A stretch of 20,431 nt of DNA from a virus, in IMG/VR virus record IMGVR_UViG_3300017776_000273, positions 1 through 20,431 of that record. One strand, given 5' to 3'. The position numbers and the translations under genes are program-made. The notes under the pieces were generated by a model. It saw nothing but the letters and a program-made list of their open reading frames with translations, was not told where the DNA came from and searched no databases. This document shows positions 1-5,430 of the stretch, piece after piece (position 1 is the stretch's first letter; each line of letters begins with the position of its first letter).

Positions 1-30
1 GAGAAAAACTTGCTTTTCTGTTGTCTGCAT
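1..30 (-). CDS. 5' end of an unidentified gene leaving the window
   Basis: The first ten codons (MQTTEKQVFL) of a minus-strand gene start at ATG 30..28 and run off the window edge. The start is supported by an AAGGAG Shine-Dalgarno sequence at about 45..40, nine bases upstream, and by a sigma70-like promoter at 65-92. Too little is present to name a product. Nothing else in positions 31-64 looks coding; it is the leader of this gene. Confidence 0.6.
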   Translation of the reverse strand, partial: MQTTEKQVFL

Positions 31-64
31 TGGTTCTCACTCCTTTTTAACAACTTATATAAAC

Positions 65-92
65 ATATTAACATCTATGTATCTAATGTCAA
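65..92 (-). promoter_or_regulatory. sigma70-like promoter for the gene at the left edge
   Basis: On the minus strand, TTGACA (92-87) is followed after 16 bp by TAATAT (70-65). The -35 box contains the TGA stop codon of the 89..793 gene in the register T-TGA-CA. Downstream lies a leader of roughly 25-30 nt with a good SD before ATG 30. Confidence 0.65.
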
Positions 93-793
93 CCTTTTAT
101 TTCATTTATTTTTACATAATTAAACACAGTTTCTTTGCAGTTACTGAATTTACTAACGTCATGTGTTTTTACTTTACCAGTAAGTATAACATCTTTGCCT
201 TCTAAAATACCAGCAATATCAGGTTCACGATTAAAGAAGAATTTACAGATGTTGCCTTTGGTATCCAAACAGGTCACCAAATGAATCGAATATTTTGCAA
301 TAAACTTTACATCTTTGATGTTTACTTGAAACATAAGACGTTCGCCAGCAGTACCAATAAATTCACTAGTTTTACGATATTGATCAAAGAAGTCGTCCAA
401 TCCTTGACGCTTGCTTAACACACGAAAACTATTTGGCAAACTTGCTAGAATTGCAACACCAAATCCATCAACTGCTTCGTCACTGAGGCAACGCAATACA
501 TTACCTTCAAAGTCATTTATATTGCCCATCATCTTTTTGGCAATCAGTTCATGTTTAAATTCGTCTACAATCTTATCTGCTTGTTCAACACAGTCTTCTG
601 TAATTGTGAATTCTTCAGCGCCTTCTATACTCTGCATAAAGTTGAGAATACAAGTCTTGTTATCGTAAACACGCTTTTCATTTTCTCTGTCGTAATATCC
701 AAACCCACTTTTGATAAAGCCTTGTTTGGCATCAACTGCAATAGCAAGTTCAAGTACTTGACGAGTATTATACTGTTGTTTTTGACGAGCCAT
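89..793 (-). CDS. conserved phage protein with C-terminal OB-like domain (hypothetical)
   Basis: A 234-aa soluble protein without signal peptide or membrane segment. The N-terminal ~140 residues are mixed alpha/beta and I do not recognise them. Residues ~145-230 contain a beta-rich pattern (FQVNIK..., YSIHLVTCLDTKGN, FFFNRE, GKDVILTGKVKTHD, ETVFNYVKI). It resembles the small OB-fold-like domain seen at the C-terminus of many phage accessory proteins, with the order 'strand - D.xGN - strand - GTVK.H - strand'. A nucleic-acid-binding role is therefore plausible but inferred only from the pattern. Start ATG 793 has AGAGGAT and AAGAAG upstream and its own sigma70-like promoter at 825-852, so it is probably expressed early. 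Confidence 0.7.
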   Translation of the reverse strand: MARQKQQYNTRQVLELAIAVDAKQGFIKSGFGYYDRENEKRVYDNKTCILNFMQSIEGAEEFTITEDCVEQADKIVDEFKHELIAKKMMGNINDFEGNVLRCLSDEAVDGFGVAILASLPNSFRVLSKRQGLDDFFDQYRKTSEFIGTAGERLMFQVNIKDVKFIAKYSIHLVTCLDTKGNICKFFFNREPDIAGILEGKDVILTGKVKTHDVSKFSNCKETVFNYVKINEIKG

Positions 794-824
794 CTTCTTA
801 TCCTCTGTTCTGTTTTACTAGTTT

Positions 825-852
825 ATAATAACATCAAGATATCTTATGTCAA
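825..852 (-). promoter_or_regulatory. sigma70-like promoter for the 89..793 gene
   Basis: Minus strand TTGACA (852-847), 16-bp spacer, TATTAT (830-825). The TGA stop of the upstream 60-aa membrane protein (851-849) lies inside the -35 hexamer. Confidence 0.7.
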
Positions 853-1031
853 CCTAATATAAACAATAATAATAAAAAACCTGCAATAAATGTGAAAATA
901 ATTCTGCATATAAAACCCAGTATATTGCCTAGCAATCTAAAAATACTAAATTTTTTACGGGGAGGATTAGTGTAATAGATATCATTTATTAGATCATCTT
1001 CAGCCTGTTGTATTGTGATATCGTCTTTCAT
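849..1031 (-). CDS. small single-span membrane protein (hypothetical)
   Basis: A 60-aa protein starting at ATG 1031, preceded by GAGGA at about 1040-1036. The reading frame is open further upstream (to 1076), but that extension would read into the tRNA-Ser gene and has no ribosome site, so the internal ATG is preferred. Residues 1-25 are hydrophilic and acidic (MKDDITIQQAEDD). After a basic PPRKK patch, residues ~33-59 form one long hydrophobic helix rich in Ile, Phe and Leu. The layout (short cytoplasmic N-terminus, positive patch, TM helix at the C-terminus) fits an inner-membrane-anchored phage peptide. Function unknown. It lies directly downstream of tRNA-Ser and probably shares its transcript. 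Confidence 0.6.
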   Translation of the reverse strand: MKDDITIQQAEDDLINDIYYTNPPRKKFSIFRLLGNILGFICRIIFTFIAGFLLLLFILG

Positions 1032-1048
1032 AGTGTCCTCAATATAAG

Positions 1049-1137
1049 TGGCGGAGGATGTGGGAGTCGAACCCACTCAACGCTGTTAGCGTTGTACGGA
1101 TTAGCAATCCGCTGCATTACCGTCCTGCCCATCCTCC
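1049..1137 (-). tRNA. tRNA-Ser(GCT)
   Basis: A cloverleaf with acceptor stem GGAGGAT/ATCCTCC, anticodon loop TTGCTAA (anticodon GCT, codons AGC/AGT), a long variable arm with an ACGCT...AGCGT stem typical of class II tRNASer, T-loop GTTCGACTC, discriminator G and an encoded CCA (1051-1049). Confidence 0.95.
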
Positions 1138-1153
1138 TTACTTATAATGTACA

Positions 1154-1387
1154 CTATTTACTGAATAAGTCAAGTTGTTTTGTGTAATTTTTAACAGTTT
1201 CTACAGTCATTACTCGTGTGATCCAATTCTCTGCGGCATCAGTGACATAGTGACGACTTTTATTAGGATATTCAATTCGACCTACAATTTGGTTGTCTTC
1301 AAAAAAACTACACATCAAGTATTCGTCATCCACAAAACTAATGATTGCTTCTCGATTGTCTTTTTGAAATTTATTGTAATAGTCCAT
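1154..1387 (-). CDS. hypothetical small phage protein between tRNA genes
   Basis: A 77-aa soluble protein (starts MDYYNKFQKDNREAI) lying between tRNA-Gln and tRNA-Ser. Start ATG 1387 follows an AAGGAAA ribosome site seven bases upstream. It is rich in aromatic and charged residues and has no recognisable catalytic motif, signal peptide or TM segment. The C-terminal part (VMTVETVKNYTKQLDLF) looks helical. It is probably co-transcribed with the tRNA cluster. I do not recognise the family; the opposite-strand ORF here is a shadow. Confidence 0.6.
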   Translation of the reverse strand: MDYYNKFQKDNREAIISFVDDEYLMCSFFEDNQIVGRIEYPNKSRHYVTDAAENWITRVMTVETVKNYTKQLDLFSK

Positions 1388-1411
1388 TAATGTTTCCTTT
1401 TGTATCTTACT

Positions 1412-1486
1412 TGGCTGGAACGATAGGACTCGAACCTATACTCTGCGCTACCAAAAAGCGATGCATTACCATTATGCTACGTTCCA
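1412..1486 (-). tRNA. tRNA-Gln(TTG)
   Basis: Acceptor TGGAACG/CGTTCCA with U1-A72 as in bacterial tRNAGln, anticodon loop TTTTGGT (anticodon TTG, codon CAA), T-loop GTTCGAGTC, discriminator G, encoded CCA (1414-1412). The outermost anticodon-stem pair (27-43) is a T/C mismatch. Confidence 0.92.
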
Positions 1487-1489
1487 TTA

Positions 1490-1573
1490 TGGTGCCCTGG
1501 GAGAGACTCGAACTCTCACGCCGTAAAGCACAGGTACCTAAAACCTGCGTGTCTACCATTTCACCACCAGGGC
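1490..1573 (-). tRNA. tRNA-Leu(TAG)
   Basis: Acceptor GCCCTGG/CCAGGGC, anticodon loop TTTAGGT on a CAGGT/ACCTG stem (anticodon TAG, codon CTA), class II variable arm, T-loop GTTCGAGTC, discriminator A, encoded CCA. It is separated by only three bases from tRNA-Gln and four from tRNA-Thr. Confidence 0.95.
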
Positions 1574-1577
1574 TAAG

Positions 1578-1653
1578 TGGTGCTCCCACACGGACTCGAA
1601 CCGCGGACCTATTGATTACAAATCAATTGCTCTACCAGCTGAGCTATAGGAGC
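1578..1653 (-). tRNA. tRNA-Thr(TGT)
   Basis: Acceptor GCTCCTA/TGGGAGC (one T-G pair), D-arm AGCTCAGCTGGTAGAGC, anticodon loop TTTGTAA on a TTGAT/ATCAA stem (anticodon TGT, codon ACA), T-loop GTTCGAGTC, discriminator A, encoded CCA (1580-1578). Confidence 0.95.
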
Positions 1654-1660
1654 GTTTTTA

Positions 1661-1867
1661 TTATGAGAAATGTTTGTTTAACATTTCAATGCGATCTTCC
1701 GATGCAGCCATTTTATCCAGTTCTTCTTGGATTGCTTCTACAATATCACTGTGTTCGCCAATACCAACACTTTGATTCATATAAACTAAAATATTTGTTT
1801 TAGCACGTTCTAGCTCGCCTTCAGCATGCATACGTGCGGCTTTAACTAATTGAGCACTCATACTCAT
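1661..1867 (-). CDS. hypothetical small helical protein
   Basis: A 68-aa protein (MSMSAQLVKAARMHAEGEL...) predicted almost entirely helical and rich in Ala, Glu and Met, without TM segments or cysteines. ATG 1867 overlaps the stop of the 44-aa gene upstream in an ATGA arrangement and has a GGAATG ribosome site about seven bases upstream inside that gene; a second in-frame ATG lies at 1861. The stop is seven bases before tRNA-Thr. Part of a compact three-gene run (1998-2438, 1864-1998, this gene) nested between two groups of tRNAs. Role unknown. Confidence 0.6.
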   Translation of the reverse strand: MSMSAQLVKAARMHAEGELERAKTNILVYMNQSVGIGEHSDIVEAIQEELDKMAASEDRIEMLNKHFS

Positions 1868-1998
1868 TTTACATTCCTTTCATTATATTTTATCATAATT
1901 GTCCATTCTGGGTGTTTGTTAACAAGTTCATTTGCTTCTAACAAACTATCATAGGTATCTATGATACTTCCAGTTTTAAGATTCATTACATAATACAT
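1864..1998 (-). CDS. 44-aa hypothetical protein, translationally coupled at both ends
   Basis: A short ORF starting at ATG 1998, overlapping the TAA stop of the 146-aa gene as TAATG, and ending with a TGA (1866-1864) that overlaps the next gene's ATG. The product reads MYYVMNLKTGSIIDTYDSLL..., with a hydrophilic helical middle (EANELVNKHPEW) and a beta-like end (TIMIKY). This pattern, a short strand then 'G..DTYDS..EA', is like small phage proteins of unknown function. The precise stop/start overlaps on both sides are the main evidence that it is real. Confidence 0.6.
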   Translation of the reverse strand: MYYVMNLKTGSIIDTYDSLLEANELVNKHPEWTIMIKYNERNVK

Positions 1999-2438
1999 TA
2001 TTCGTGTTCGCCGCCGTAACCACGTGAATTGATTCCGTTGTCTCTACGGAACGCATTTGGATTACGTTTGGCTGTTTCAAATGTTGCTACTGTTACTGCA
2101 ATAGCTCCTAGCAATAGTGTGTGTAGCATCATACTAAACACTCCTGCCCACATGCTACCTACAATGATAGCAAATACAATACACCACATCCATGCCAATA
2201 CTTGCATGATCATATGTCGTGTGCTGAAGTCCGGAATGTTGCTTAGTGGATTTCGTTTATGGTCCATTACTACATTCCAGCAATTAAATACCCATTCTCT
2301 CATATCTTTTCCTTTTTCAAATGTTACCTTTAAGGGATAATGTGCGTCAACAGTATCTCGATAATCAATTGCATCGTATAGATCATAGAACTTACGAACT
2401 ATTTTCTTATCTTTGAAATATGCTGTTACTTTGTACAT
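1998..2438 (-). CDS. hypothetical two-span membrane protein
   Basis: A 146-aa protein. Residues 1-60 are a soluble domain beginning MYKVTAYFKDKKIVRKFYD, residues ~77-95 and ~98-120 are two hydrophobic helices (with many Met and Trp), and the tail is hydrophilic and Gly/Arg-rich. Both ends therefore likely face the cytoplasm. The start has no clear SD (AATAAGTAAA precedes ATG 2438), and an ATAAATA element overlaps the end of tRNA-Met 25-30 bases upstream, which may be chance. The stop is fused with the next ATG (TAATG). No family recognised. Confidence 0.6.
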   Translation of the reverse strand: MYKVTAYFKDKKIVRKFYDLYDAIDYRDTVDAHYPLKVTFEKGKDMREWVFNCWNVVMDHKRNPLSNIPDFSTRHMIMQVLAWMWCIVFAIIVGSMWAGVFSMMLHTLLLGAIAVTVATFETAKRNPNAFRRDNGINSRGYGGEHE

Positions 2439-2469
2439 TTTACTTATTCGTTTATTGTTTCATTATTTA

Positions 2470-2545
2470 TGGTGCGCCCGGTAGGATTCGAACCTACAGT
2501 CGACCCGTTATGAGCGGGGGGCTTTAACCGTTAAGCTACAGGCGC
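2470..2545 (-). tRNA. tRNA-Met(CAT) (elongator or Ile2-type)
   Basis: Acceptor GCGCCTG/CGGGCGC, anticodon loop CTCATAA (anticodon CAT), T-loop GTTCGAATC, discriminator A, encoded CCA (2472-2470). It lacks the initiator feature of an unpaired first base pair. Whether C34 is modified to lysidine (tRNA-Ile2, codon ATA) cannot be told from sequence alone. Confidence 0.9.
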
Positions 2546-2550
2546 TGTTT

Positions 2551-2634
2551 TGGTACTCGCACCCGGACTCGAACCGGGACGCCATATGGCCACAGATTTT
2601 AAGTCTGTTATGTCTACCATTCCATCATGCGAGC
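2551..2634 (-). tRNA. tRNA-Leu(TAA)
   Basis: Acceptor GCTCGCA/TGCGAGT (G-T first pair), anticodon loop CTTAAAA on a CAGA/TCTG stem (anticodon TAA, codon TTA), class II variable arm GGCCATATGGC, T-loop GTTCGAGTC, discriminator A, encoded CCA. Confidence 0.95.
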
Positions 2635-2639
2635 GTTAT

Positions 2640-2716
2640 TGGCCTGCCCTAGAGGATTCGAACCTCTGACCTAGTGCTTAGAAGGCACTTGCTCTATCCA
2701 GCTGAGCTAAGGGCAG
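2640..2716 (-). tRNA. tRNA-Arg(TCT)
   Basis: Acceptor CTGCCCT/AGGGCAG, D-arm AGCTCAGCTGGATAGAGC, anticodon loop CTTCTAA on a GTGC/GCAC stem (anticodon TCT, codon AGA), T-loop GTTCGAATC, discriminator G, encoded CCA (2642-2640). First tRNA of the cluster, 13 bases after the stop of the 122-aa gene, so the two are probably co-transcribed. Confidence 0.95.
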
Positions 2717-2729
2717 TTTAAATCCTTTC

Positions 2730-3098
2730 TTACGCTACTAGTTCGTAAGGCTTGTTCCATTGACCAACATTGATGTCAGTGTAGTGACTGCGACTGAAGT
2801 AATCAGACATTGCGTCATCGTCGTTAAAATACTTAGGACCTTTCATAGCCGCTAACAGCTCATTTAGAAAGTCACGCTTGACGCCATCATAGTGGCTATC
2901 AATCCAGTATTCGTTAACTTGACAGTATCCATCACCGTGTGTAAAACTATCGCTAAAATCAAGAGCGCCTGCTTTAATATTCACAGCAAGTGTTGAATGA
3001 TTACGAACAGCAATACTAGCTTTCATTTTGTATTTTTTTAATACATCTTTAATTGCTGGTGCTAGTTCTTTTTTCATCTTTTGGGATACATATGCCAT
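2730..3098 (-). CDS. conserved hypothetical protein widespread in phages and plasmids
   Basis: A 122-aa protein beginning MAYVSQKMKKELAPAIKDVL. Its layout is a basic N-terminal helix, then KMKASIAVRNHSTLAVNIKAG, then VNEYWIDSHYDG, FLNELLAAMKGP, and an end containing YTDINVGQWNKPYE. I recognise this overall pattern from a conserved family of unknown function found in many phages and some plasmids; no activity is established to my knowledge. ATG 3098 has an AGAGGAC ribosome site, and a strong sigma70-like promoter sits at 3135-3164. It is the first gene of the tRNA-cluster transcript. Confidence 0.75.
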   Translation of the reverse strand: MAYVSQKMKKELAPAIKDVLKKYKMKASIAVRNHSTLAVNIKAGALDFSDSFTHGDGYCQVNEYWIDSHYDGVKRDFLNELLAAMKGPKYFNDDDAMSDYFSRSHYTDINVGQWNKPYELVA

Positions 3099-3134
3099 TT
3101 TCGAAGTCCTCTTCGTTTGTTTAACTTACAATAA

Positions 3135-3164
3135 TAATATAGCAGTAAGACGTCTTGTTGTCAA
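3135..3164 (-). promoter_or_regulatory. strong sigma70-like promoter with palindromic box in the spacer
   Basis: Minus strand TTGACA (3164-3159), 17-bp spacer, TATATT (3141-3136) followed by ATTAT. The spacer contains the perfect 10-bp palindrome AAGACGTCTT (3147-3156). It drives the 122-aa gene and probably the tRNA cluster. Confidence 0.8.
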
Positions 3165-3166
3165 GA

Positions 3167-3184
3167 AAAAAAGACGTCTTTTTT
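3167..3184. promoter_or_regulatory. 18-bp perfect palindrome, candidate operator
   Basis: AAAAAAGACGTCTTTTTT reads the same on both strands and contains a second copy of AAGACGTCTT (3171-3180), just upstream of the -35 box and 24 bp from the spacer copy. It could also act as a weak terminator for the 84-aa gene, but the stem is A/T-rich with only GACGTC at its centre. Confidence 0.5.
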
Positions 3185-3193
3185 AATCTTTTT

Positions 3194-3448
3194 TTACCAT
3201 TCTTTGAATGTACCTGCATCTTCGTTATCACGATAGCCAGCAGTATAAGCAGTGATTTGCTCGGGTGTCATATCTTTCATTTCGATACGAGTACCTTTTT
3301 GTGTACCTTCGGGCCAATAGTGAGGATCAAAGCTTCGTCCATAGTAACTATCAGCACCGCCCCTATCATAGGGTCCGCCATGTATTTCATCGTATAGTGG
3401 CAATTTAGTTGAAAGTTTTGCTTCAACATCTACAGGTAAAGACGACAT
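3194..3448 (-). CDS. hypothetical small protein, third gene of an early operon
   Basis: An 84-aa acidic soluble protein (MSSLPVDVEAKLSTKLPLYD...). ATG 3448 shares a base with the TAA stop of the preceding gene (TAATG), with GGAGGC in that gene's 3' end as ribosome site. It carries P-E-G-T-Q-K-x-x-R-I followed by ITAYTAGYRD, a pattern also seen in its upstream neighbour (PSGTLKEYNRI ... ITADYVSKGYAR), so the two may be distant paralogues. No known domain recognised. Confidence 0.6.
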   Translation of the reverse strand: MSSLPVDVEAKLSTKLPLYDEIHGGPYDRGGADSYYGRSFDPHYWPEGTQKGTRIEMKDMTPEQITAYTAGYRDNEDAGTFKEW

Positions 3449-3759
3449 TACGCAGCCTCCTTTTCTCTACAAATATTTTCGATATGCCGTTCAATAGCAC
3501 TATCGCTCCAATTAGCAAAGTCTAAGGAACGTGCATAACCTTTACTGACATAATCAGCAGTAATATAGTACGCATCTTCTTCTAGTTGAATACGGTTATA
3601 TTCTTTAAGAGTACCCGAAGGAACACGATCACTCCAATACTCAGTTTCAGTTGCCGCAGGCATCATGCCCATCCAACAACCAGGTTGCTTTGAAAACTCT
3701 TGTGCTTCCTTGCGTTGAGCGTTGATATAGTCAACTAGTGCAGTTTCCATATTATACAT
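3448..3759 (-). CDS. hypothetical small protein, second gene of an early operon
   Basis: A 103-aa soluble protein (MYNMETALVDYINAQRKEAQ...). A GGAGAGG ribosome site at 3773-3767 favours ATG 3759, which overlaps the upstream TAA, over the in-frame ATG at 3750. Its N-terminus is helical, the middle contains GCWMGMMPAA and PSGTLKEYNRI, and the C-terminus (SAIERHIENICREKEAA) is helical. It shares a possible motif with the next gene (see that entry). Function unknown. Confidence 0.6.
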   Translation of the reverse strand: MYNMETALVDYINAQRKEAQEFSKQPGCWMGMMPAATETEYWSDRVPSGTLKEYNRIQLEEDAYYITADYVSKGYARSLDFANWSDSAIERHIENICREKEAA

Positions 3760-4007
3760 TATGCTACCTCTCCAAACAGTTTTCCCATATTTTCGAACAC
3801 TACATTATAAGCATTCACTTCAGCTTCATACCACTCATAAAAGTCATCATCTTCTTCAAAGCGGTCACTACCACTCGCATGTTCATCCCATACACGTTGC
3901 ATAGCATTCATACCTTCAAGTGCATCACCACGACCAAAGTTTGTGATTGTGTTCCAAGCACTAGTAAAATCTACTGTGTTTTGATAAAAACTAGGGATTC
4001 TAAACAT
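3759..4007 (-). CDS. hypothetical acidic protein, first gene of an early operon
   Basis: An 82-aa protein (MFRIPSFYQNTVDFTSAWNT...) with a very acidic stretch (DRFEEDDDFYEWYEAEV) and many aromatic residues, no TM segment. ATG 4007 has a GGAAT ribosome site just upstream (about 4017-4013). It is preceded by the promoter at 4042-4070 and overlaps the next gene by one base. Acidic small proteins of this type are common early phage products, some of them DNA mimics or host-protein binders; that role here is only a possibility. Confidence 0.6.
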   Translation of the reverse strand: MFRIPSFYQNTVDFTSAWNTITNFGRGDALEGMNAMQRVWDEHASGSDRFEEDDDFYEWYEAEVNAYNVVFENMGKLFGEVA

Positions 4008-4041
4008 CGTGTATTCCTTCTTTGTTTCTAACTATACATAT

Positions 4042-4070
4042 AATATAGCACCAAGAAGTCTTACTGTCAA
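4042..4070 (-). promoter_or_regulatory. strong sigma70-like promoter with AAGACTTCTT box in the spacer
   Basis: Minus strand TTGACA (4070-4065), 17-bp spacer, TATATT (4047-4042). The spacer holds AAGACTTCTT at the same position as AAGACGTCTT in the 3135-3164 promoter. The flanks are also alike (AAGAC[G/T]TCTT - five bases - TATATTAT). It drives the three-gene operon 4007-3194. Confidence 0.8.
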
Positions 4071-4078
4071 GTCTTTTT

Positions 4079-4720
4079 TTAAATTATTTGTGTTTTTTCG
4101 TGTCCTACACGTATTTGTGGATCTACATATATGTCTATGTCCAGTTGTTTTGCATCCAAACACCAAGCAACATCTTCACTACACATTTCATATCCCTGTG
4201 GCACTTGTAACTTTTTAGGTGCAAACCACGGATATTCCATACGTTCAAATACACCTTGCTTAACCAACACCCAACCAAATCCAATATAATCTGCTTTAAA
4301 AGCAAACTTACGTTCTAACATTTCTTCTTCTTTTATGAATTGATAATGTCCGTGTTTGTTAAAATACTCGTCATCTAAGTTTTCTACAACTGGTGTAAAT
4401 CCTTGAGGTTGACTATACCATCCACTAGCAACATCACAATCCATGCTTAGTAGTTTAGTAAAATGTTCTACTGTGAATACTTGATCGCTGTCGATCCACA
4501 TCATATAATCATATTCTATACCATTGAATGGCTTTTGATACATACCTTTAGATACATCTGCACCTGCTACTTTACAACGAGCAAAATTTACCATACTACT
4601 GTGTTGTTGACTTAGTATGGGTTGGTGTCCATTTTGTAAGCACCAAGTCCATACACCTGTAAATGATTGTAAAAATATACCACTATAGCTATTACCCGGT
4701 AAACAAAATACTATTCTCAT
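4079..4720 (-). CDS. GT-A fold glycosyltransferase-like protein
   Basis: A 213-aa protein that looks like a short GT-A glycosyltransferase catalytic domain. The N-terminal strand MRIVFCLPGNSYSG is followed by a WIDSDQ segment (DXD at D77-S78-D79, for metal and nucleotide-sugar binding), YIGFGWVLVKQGVFE (~145-159), an SED acidic motif (181-183) and RVGHEK near the end (H207, a typical metal-ligand histidine). No membrane anchor. ATG 4720 overlaps the stop of the UvsY-like gene (ATGA). Similar short glycosyltransferases are common in T4-like marine phages; the substrate (modified DNA base, host surface or phage protein) is unknown. It is probably the last gene of the uvsX operon. Confidence 0.75.
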   Translation of the reverse strand: MRIVFCLPGNSYSGIFLQSFTGVWTWCLQNGHQPILSQQHSSMVNFARCKVAGADVSKGMYQKPFNGIEYDYMMWIDSDQVFTVEHFTKLLSMDCDVASGWYSQPQGFTPVVENLDDEYFNKHGHYQFIKEEEMLERKFAFKADYIGFGWVLVKQGVFERMEYPWFAPKKLQVPQGYEMCSEDVAWCLDAKQLDIDIYVDPQIRVGHEKTQII

Positions 4721-5172
4721 AAACTCACGTCCTCTAATCCTGCAGCTCTTAGTTTTACAATGTTATTAATCTGAAACTGTTTGGCATCAATAGCTTTAAT
4801 TAATCCCATAAACTTATTACGAATCAATGCTACTTCATTAATAATATGCTGTTGGTCAATAACTTCACTTTCGCTGTCAGCATACTTTTCAGCATCTCGA
4901 CTACTAAGTGCTTTGTTATATCCTTCTAGATATTTTCTATAATGTTTGTTGCGTATTTTGCGCATCTCAATATTAAGATGTTCAAGTATAGCTTCTAGTT
5001 CCTGTAATTGATTAAAACGATACTCAACTATTCCAGGCATATCACGTGAGTGTTTTTCTACATTACCTTTGAGTCCACAATCTAATCTTGCTTCATCTAG
5101 TTGCTGTTCGAAGTAATCAATCGCAGGAACAATATTAGCTATATTTTTCTTTACTTTACTATACCAGCTCAT
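4717..5172 (-). CDS. uvsY: UvsY-like recombination mediator
   Basis: A 151-aa basic helical protein. Residues ~50-110 form a long helix (YRFNQLQELEAILEHLNIEM then RKIRNKHYRKYLEGYNKALS). This is followed by RDAEKYADSESEVIDQQHII and a C-terminal helix with AIDAKQFQINNIVKLRAAGL. The order 'EM.RI..K....L..Y...L...DAEKYA...' and the final 'AI.AK.F.I..I..LR..G' match my memory of T4 UvsY, which loads UvsX onto gp32-coated ssDNA. Location two genes after uvsX supports this. Its ATG follows the previous TAA with no gap, so translation is probably coupled. The assignment rests on pattern, not on a strict motif. Confidence 0.6.
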   Translation of the reverse strand: MSWYSKVKKNIANIVPAIDYFEQQLDEARLDCGLKGNVEKHSRDMPGIVEYRFNQLQELEAILEHLNIEMRKIRNKHYRKYLEGYNKALSSRDAEKYADSESEVIDQQHIINEVALIRNKFMGLIKAIDAKQFQINNIVKLRAAGLEDVSL

Positions 5173-5430
5173 TTACCAATCATCGTATTCATCCGAGTCC
5201 TCATCAATATCATCATATGCATCTTCATAATAACAATCTCTGAGCACTCTGTCAAGTGTTGAGTCGTAACCAAACCATTCATCGCATACTTCATTTAGAT
5301 CGCAGATATTTTCGTTGATCACAGTTAAGAACTTTTCACATGCAATTTCTTTGTCTTTGGCACTAATATAAGGTTTCATAGACAGCCACATATCAACGTA
5401 TGCGGCTATCTCACTGTCATTCATTTTCAT
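5173..5430 (-). CDS. conserved acidic protein downstream of uvsX
   Basis: An 85-aa protein whose start overlaps the end of uvsX by 14 bases (ATG 5430; a second in-frame ATG lies at 5424). AAGGAAG at about 5446-5440 is the likely ribosome site. It contains YVDMWLSMKPYISAKDKEIA and FGYDSTLDRVLRDCY, then a strongly acidic tail (DDIDEDSDEYDDW). I recall comparable small proteins after uvsX in marine T4-like phages, without an assigned role. Position between uvsX and a uvsY-like gene suggests recombination or replication. The AAGACGTCTT box at 5451-5460 lies just upstream, inside uvsX. Confidence 0.65.
   Translation of the reverse strand: MKMNDSEIAAYVDMWLSMKPYISAKDKEIACEKFLTVINENICDLNEVCDEWFGYDSTLDRVLRDCYYEDAYDDIDEDSDEYDDW

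Noticed and set aside
849-1076. Longer version (75 aa) of the small membrane protein
   Set aside because: The extra N-terminal codons are encoded by the 3' part of tRNA-Ser; ATG 1031 has a proper GAGGA site.
1139-1174. Promoter for tRNA-Ser (TTGACT ... TTATAA)
   Set aside because: The distance between the boxes is about 19-21 bp, outside the usual 16-18, and the gene can be read from upstream.
1407-1589. Minus-strand 60-aa ORF over tRNA-Leu and tRNA-Gln
   Set aside because: Covers two complete tRNAs; translation of tRNA sequence is an artefact.
1345-1803. Plus-strand 152-aa ORF across the tRNAs
   Set aside because: It is antisense to three tRNA genes and parts of two small genes; no ribosome site or promoter, and no other plus-strand gene exists in the window.
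2464-2470. ATAAATA late promoter before the two-span membrane protein
   Set aside because: It overlaps the CCA end of tRNA-Met and lacks the downstream CTACTA pattern; in AT-rich sequence a 7-mer match here may be chance.
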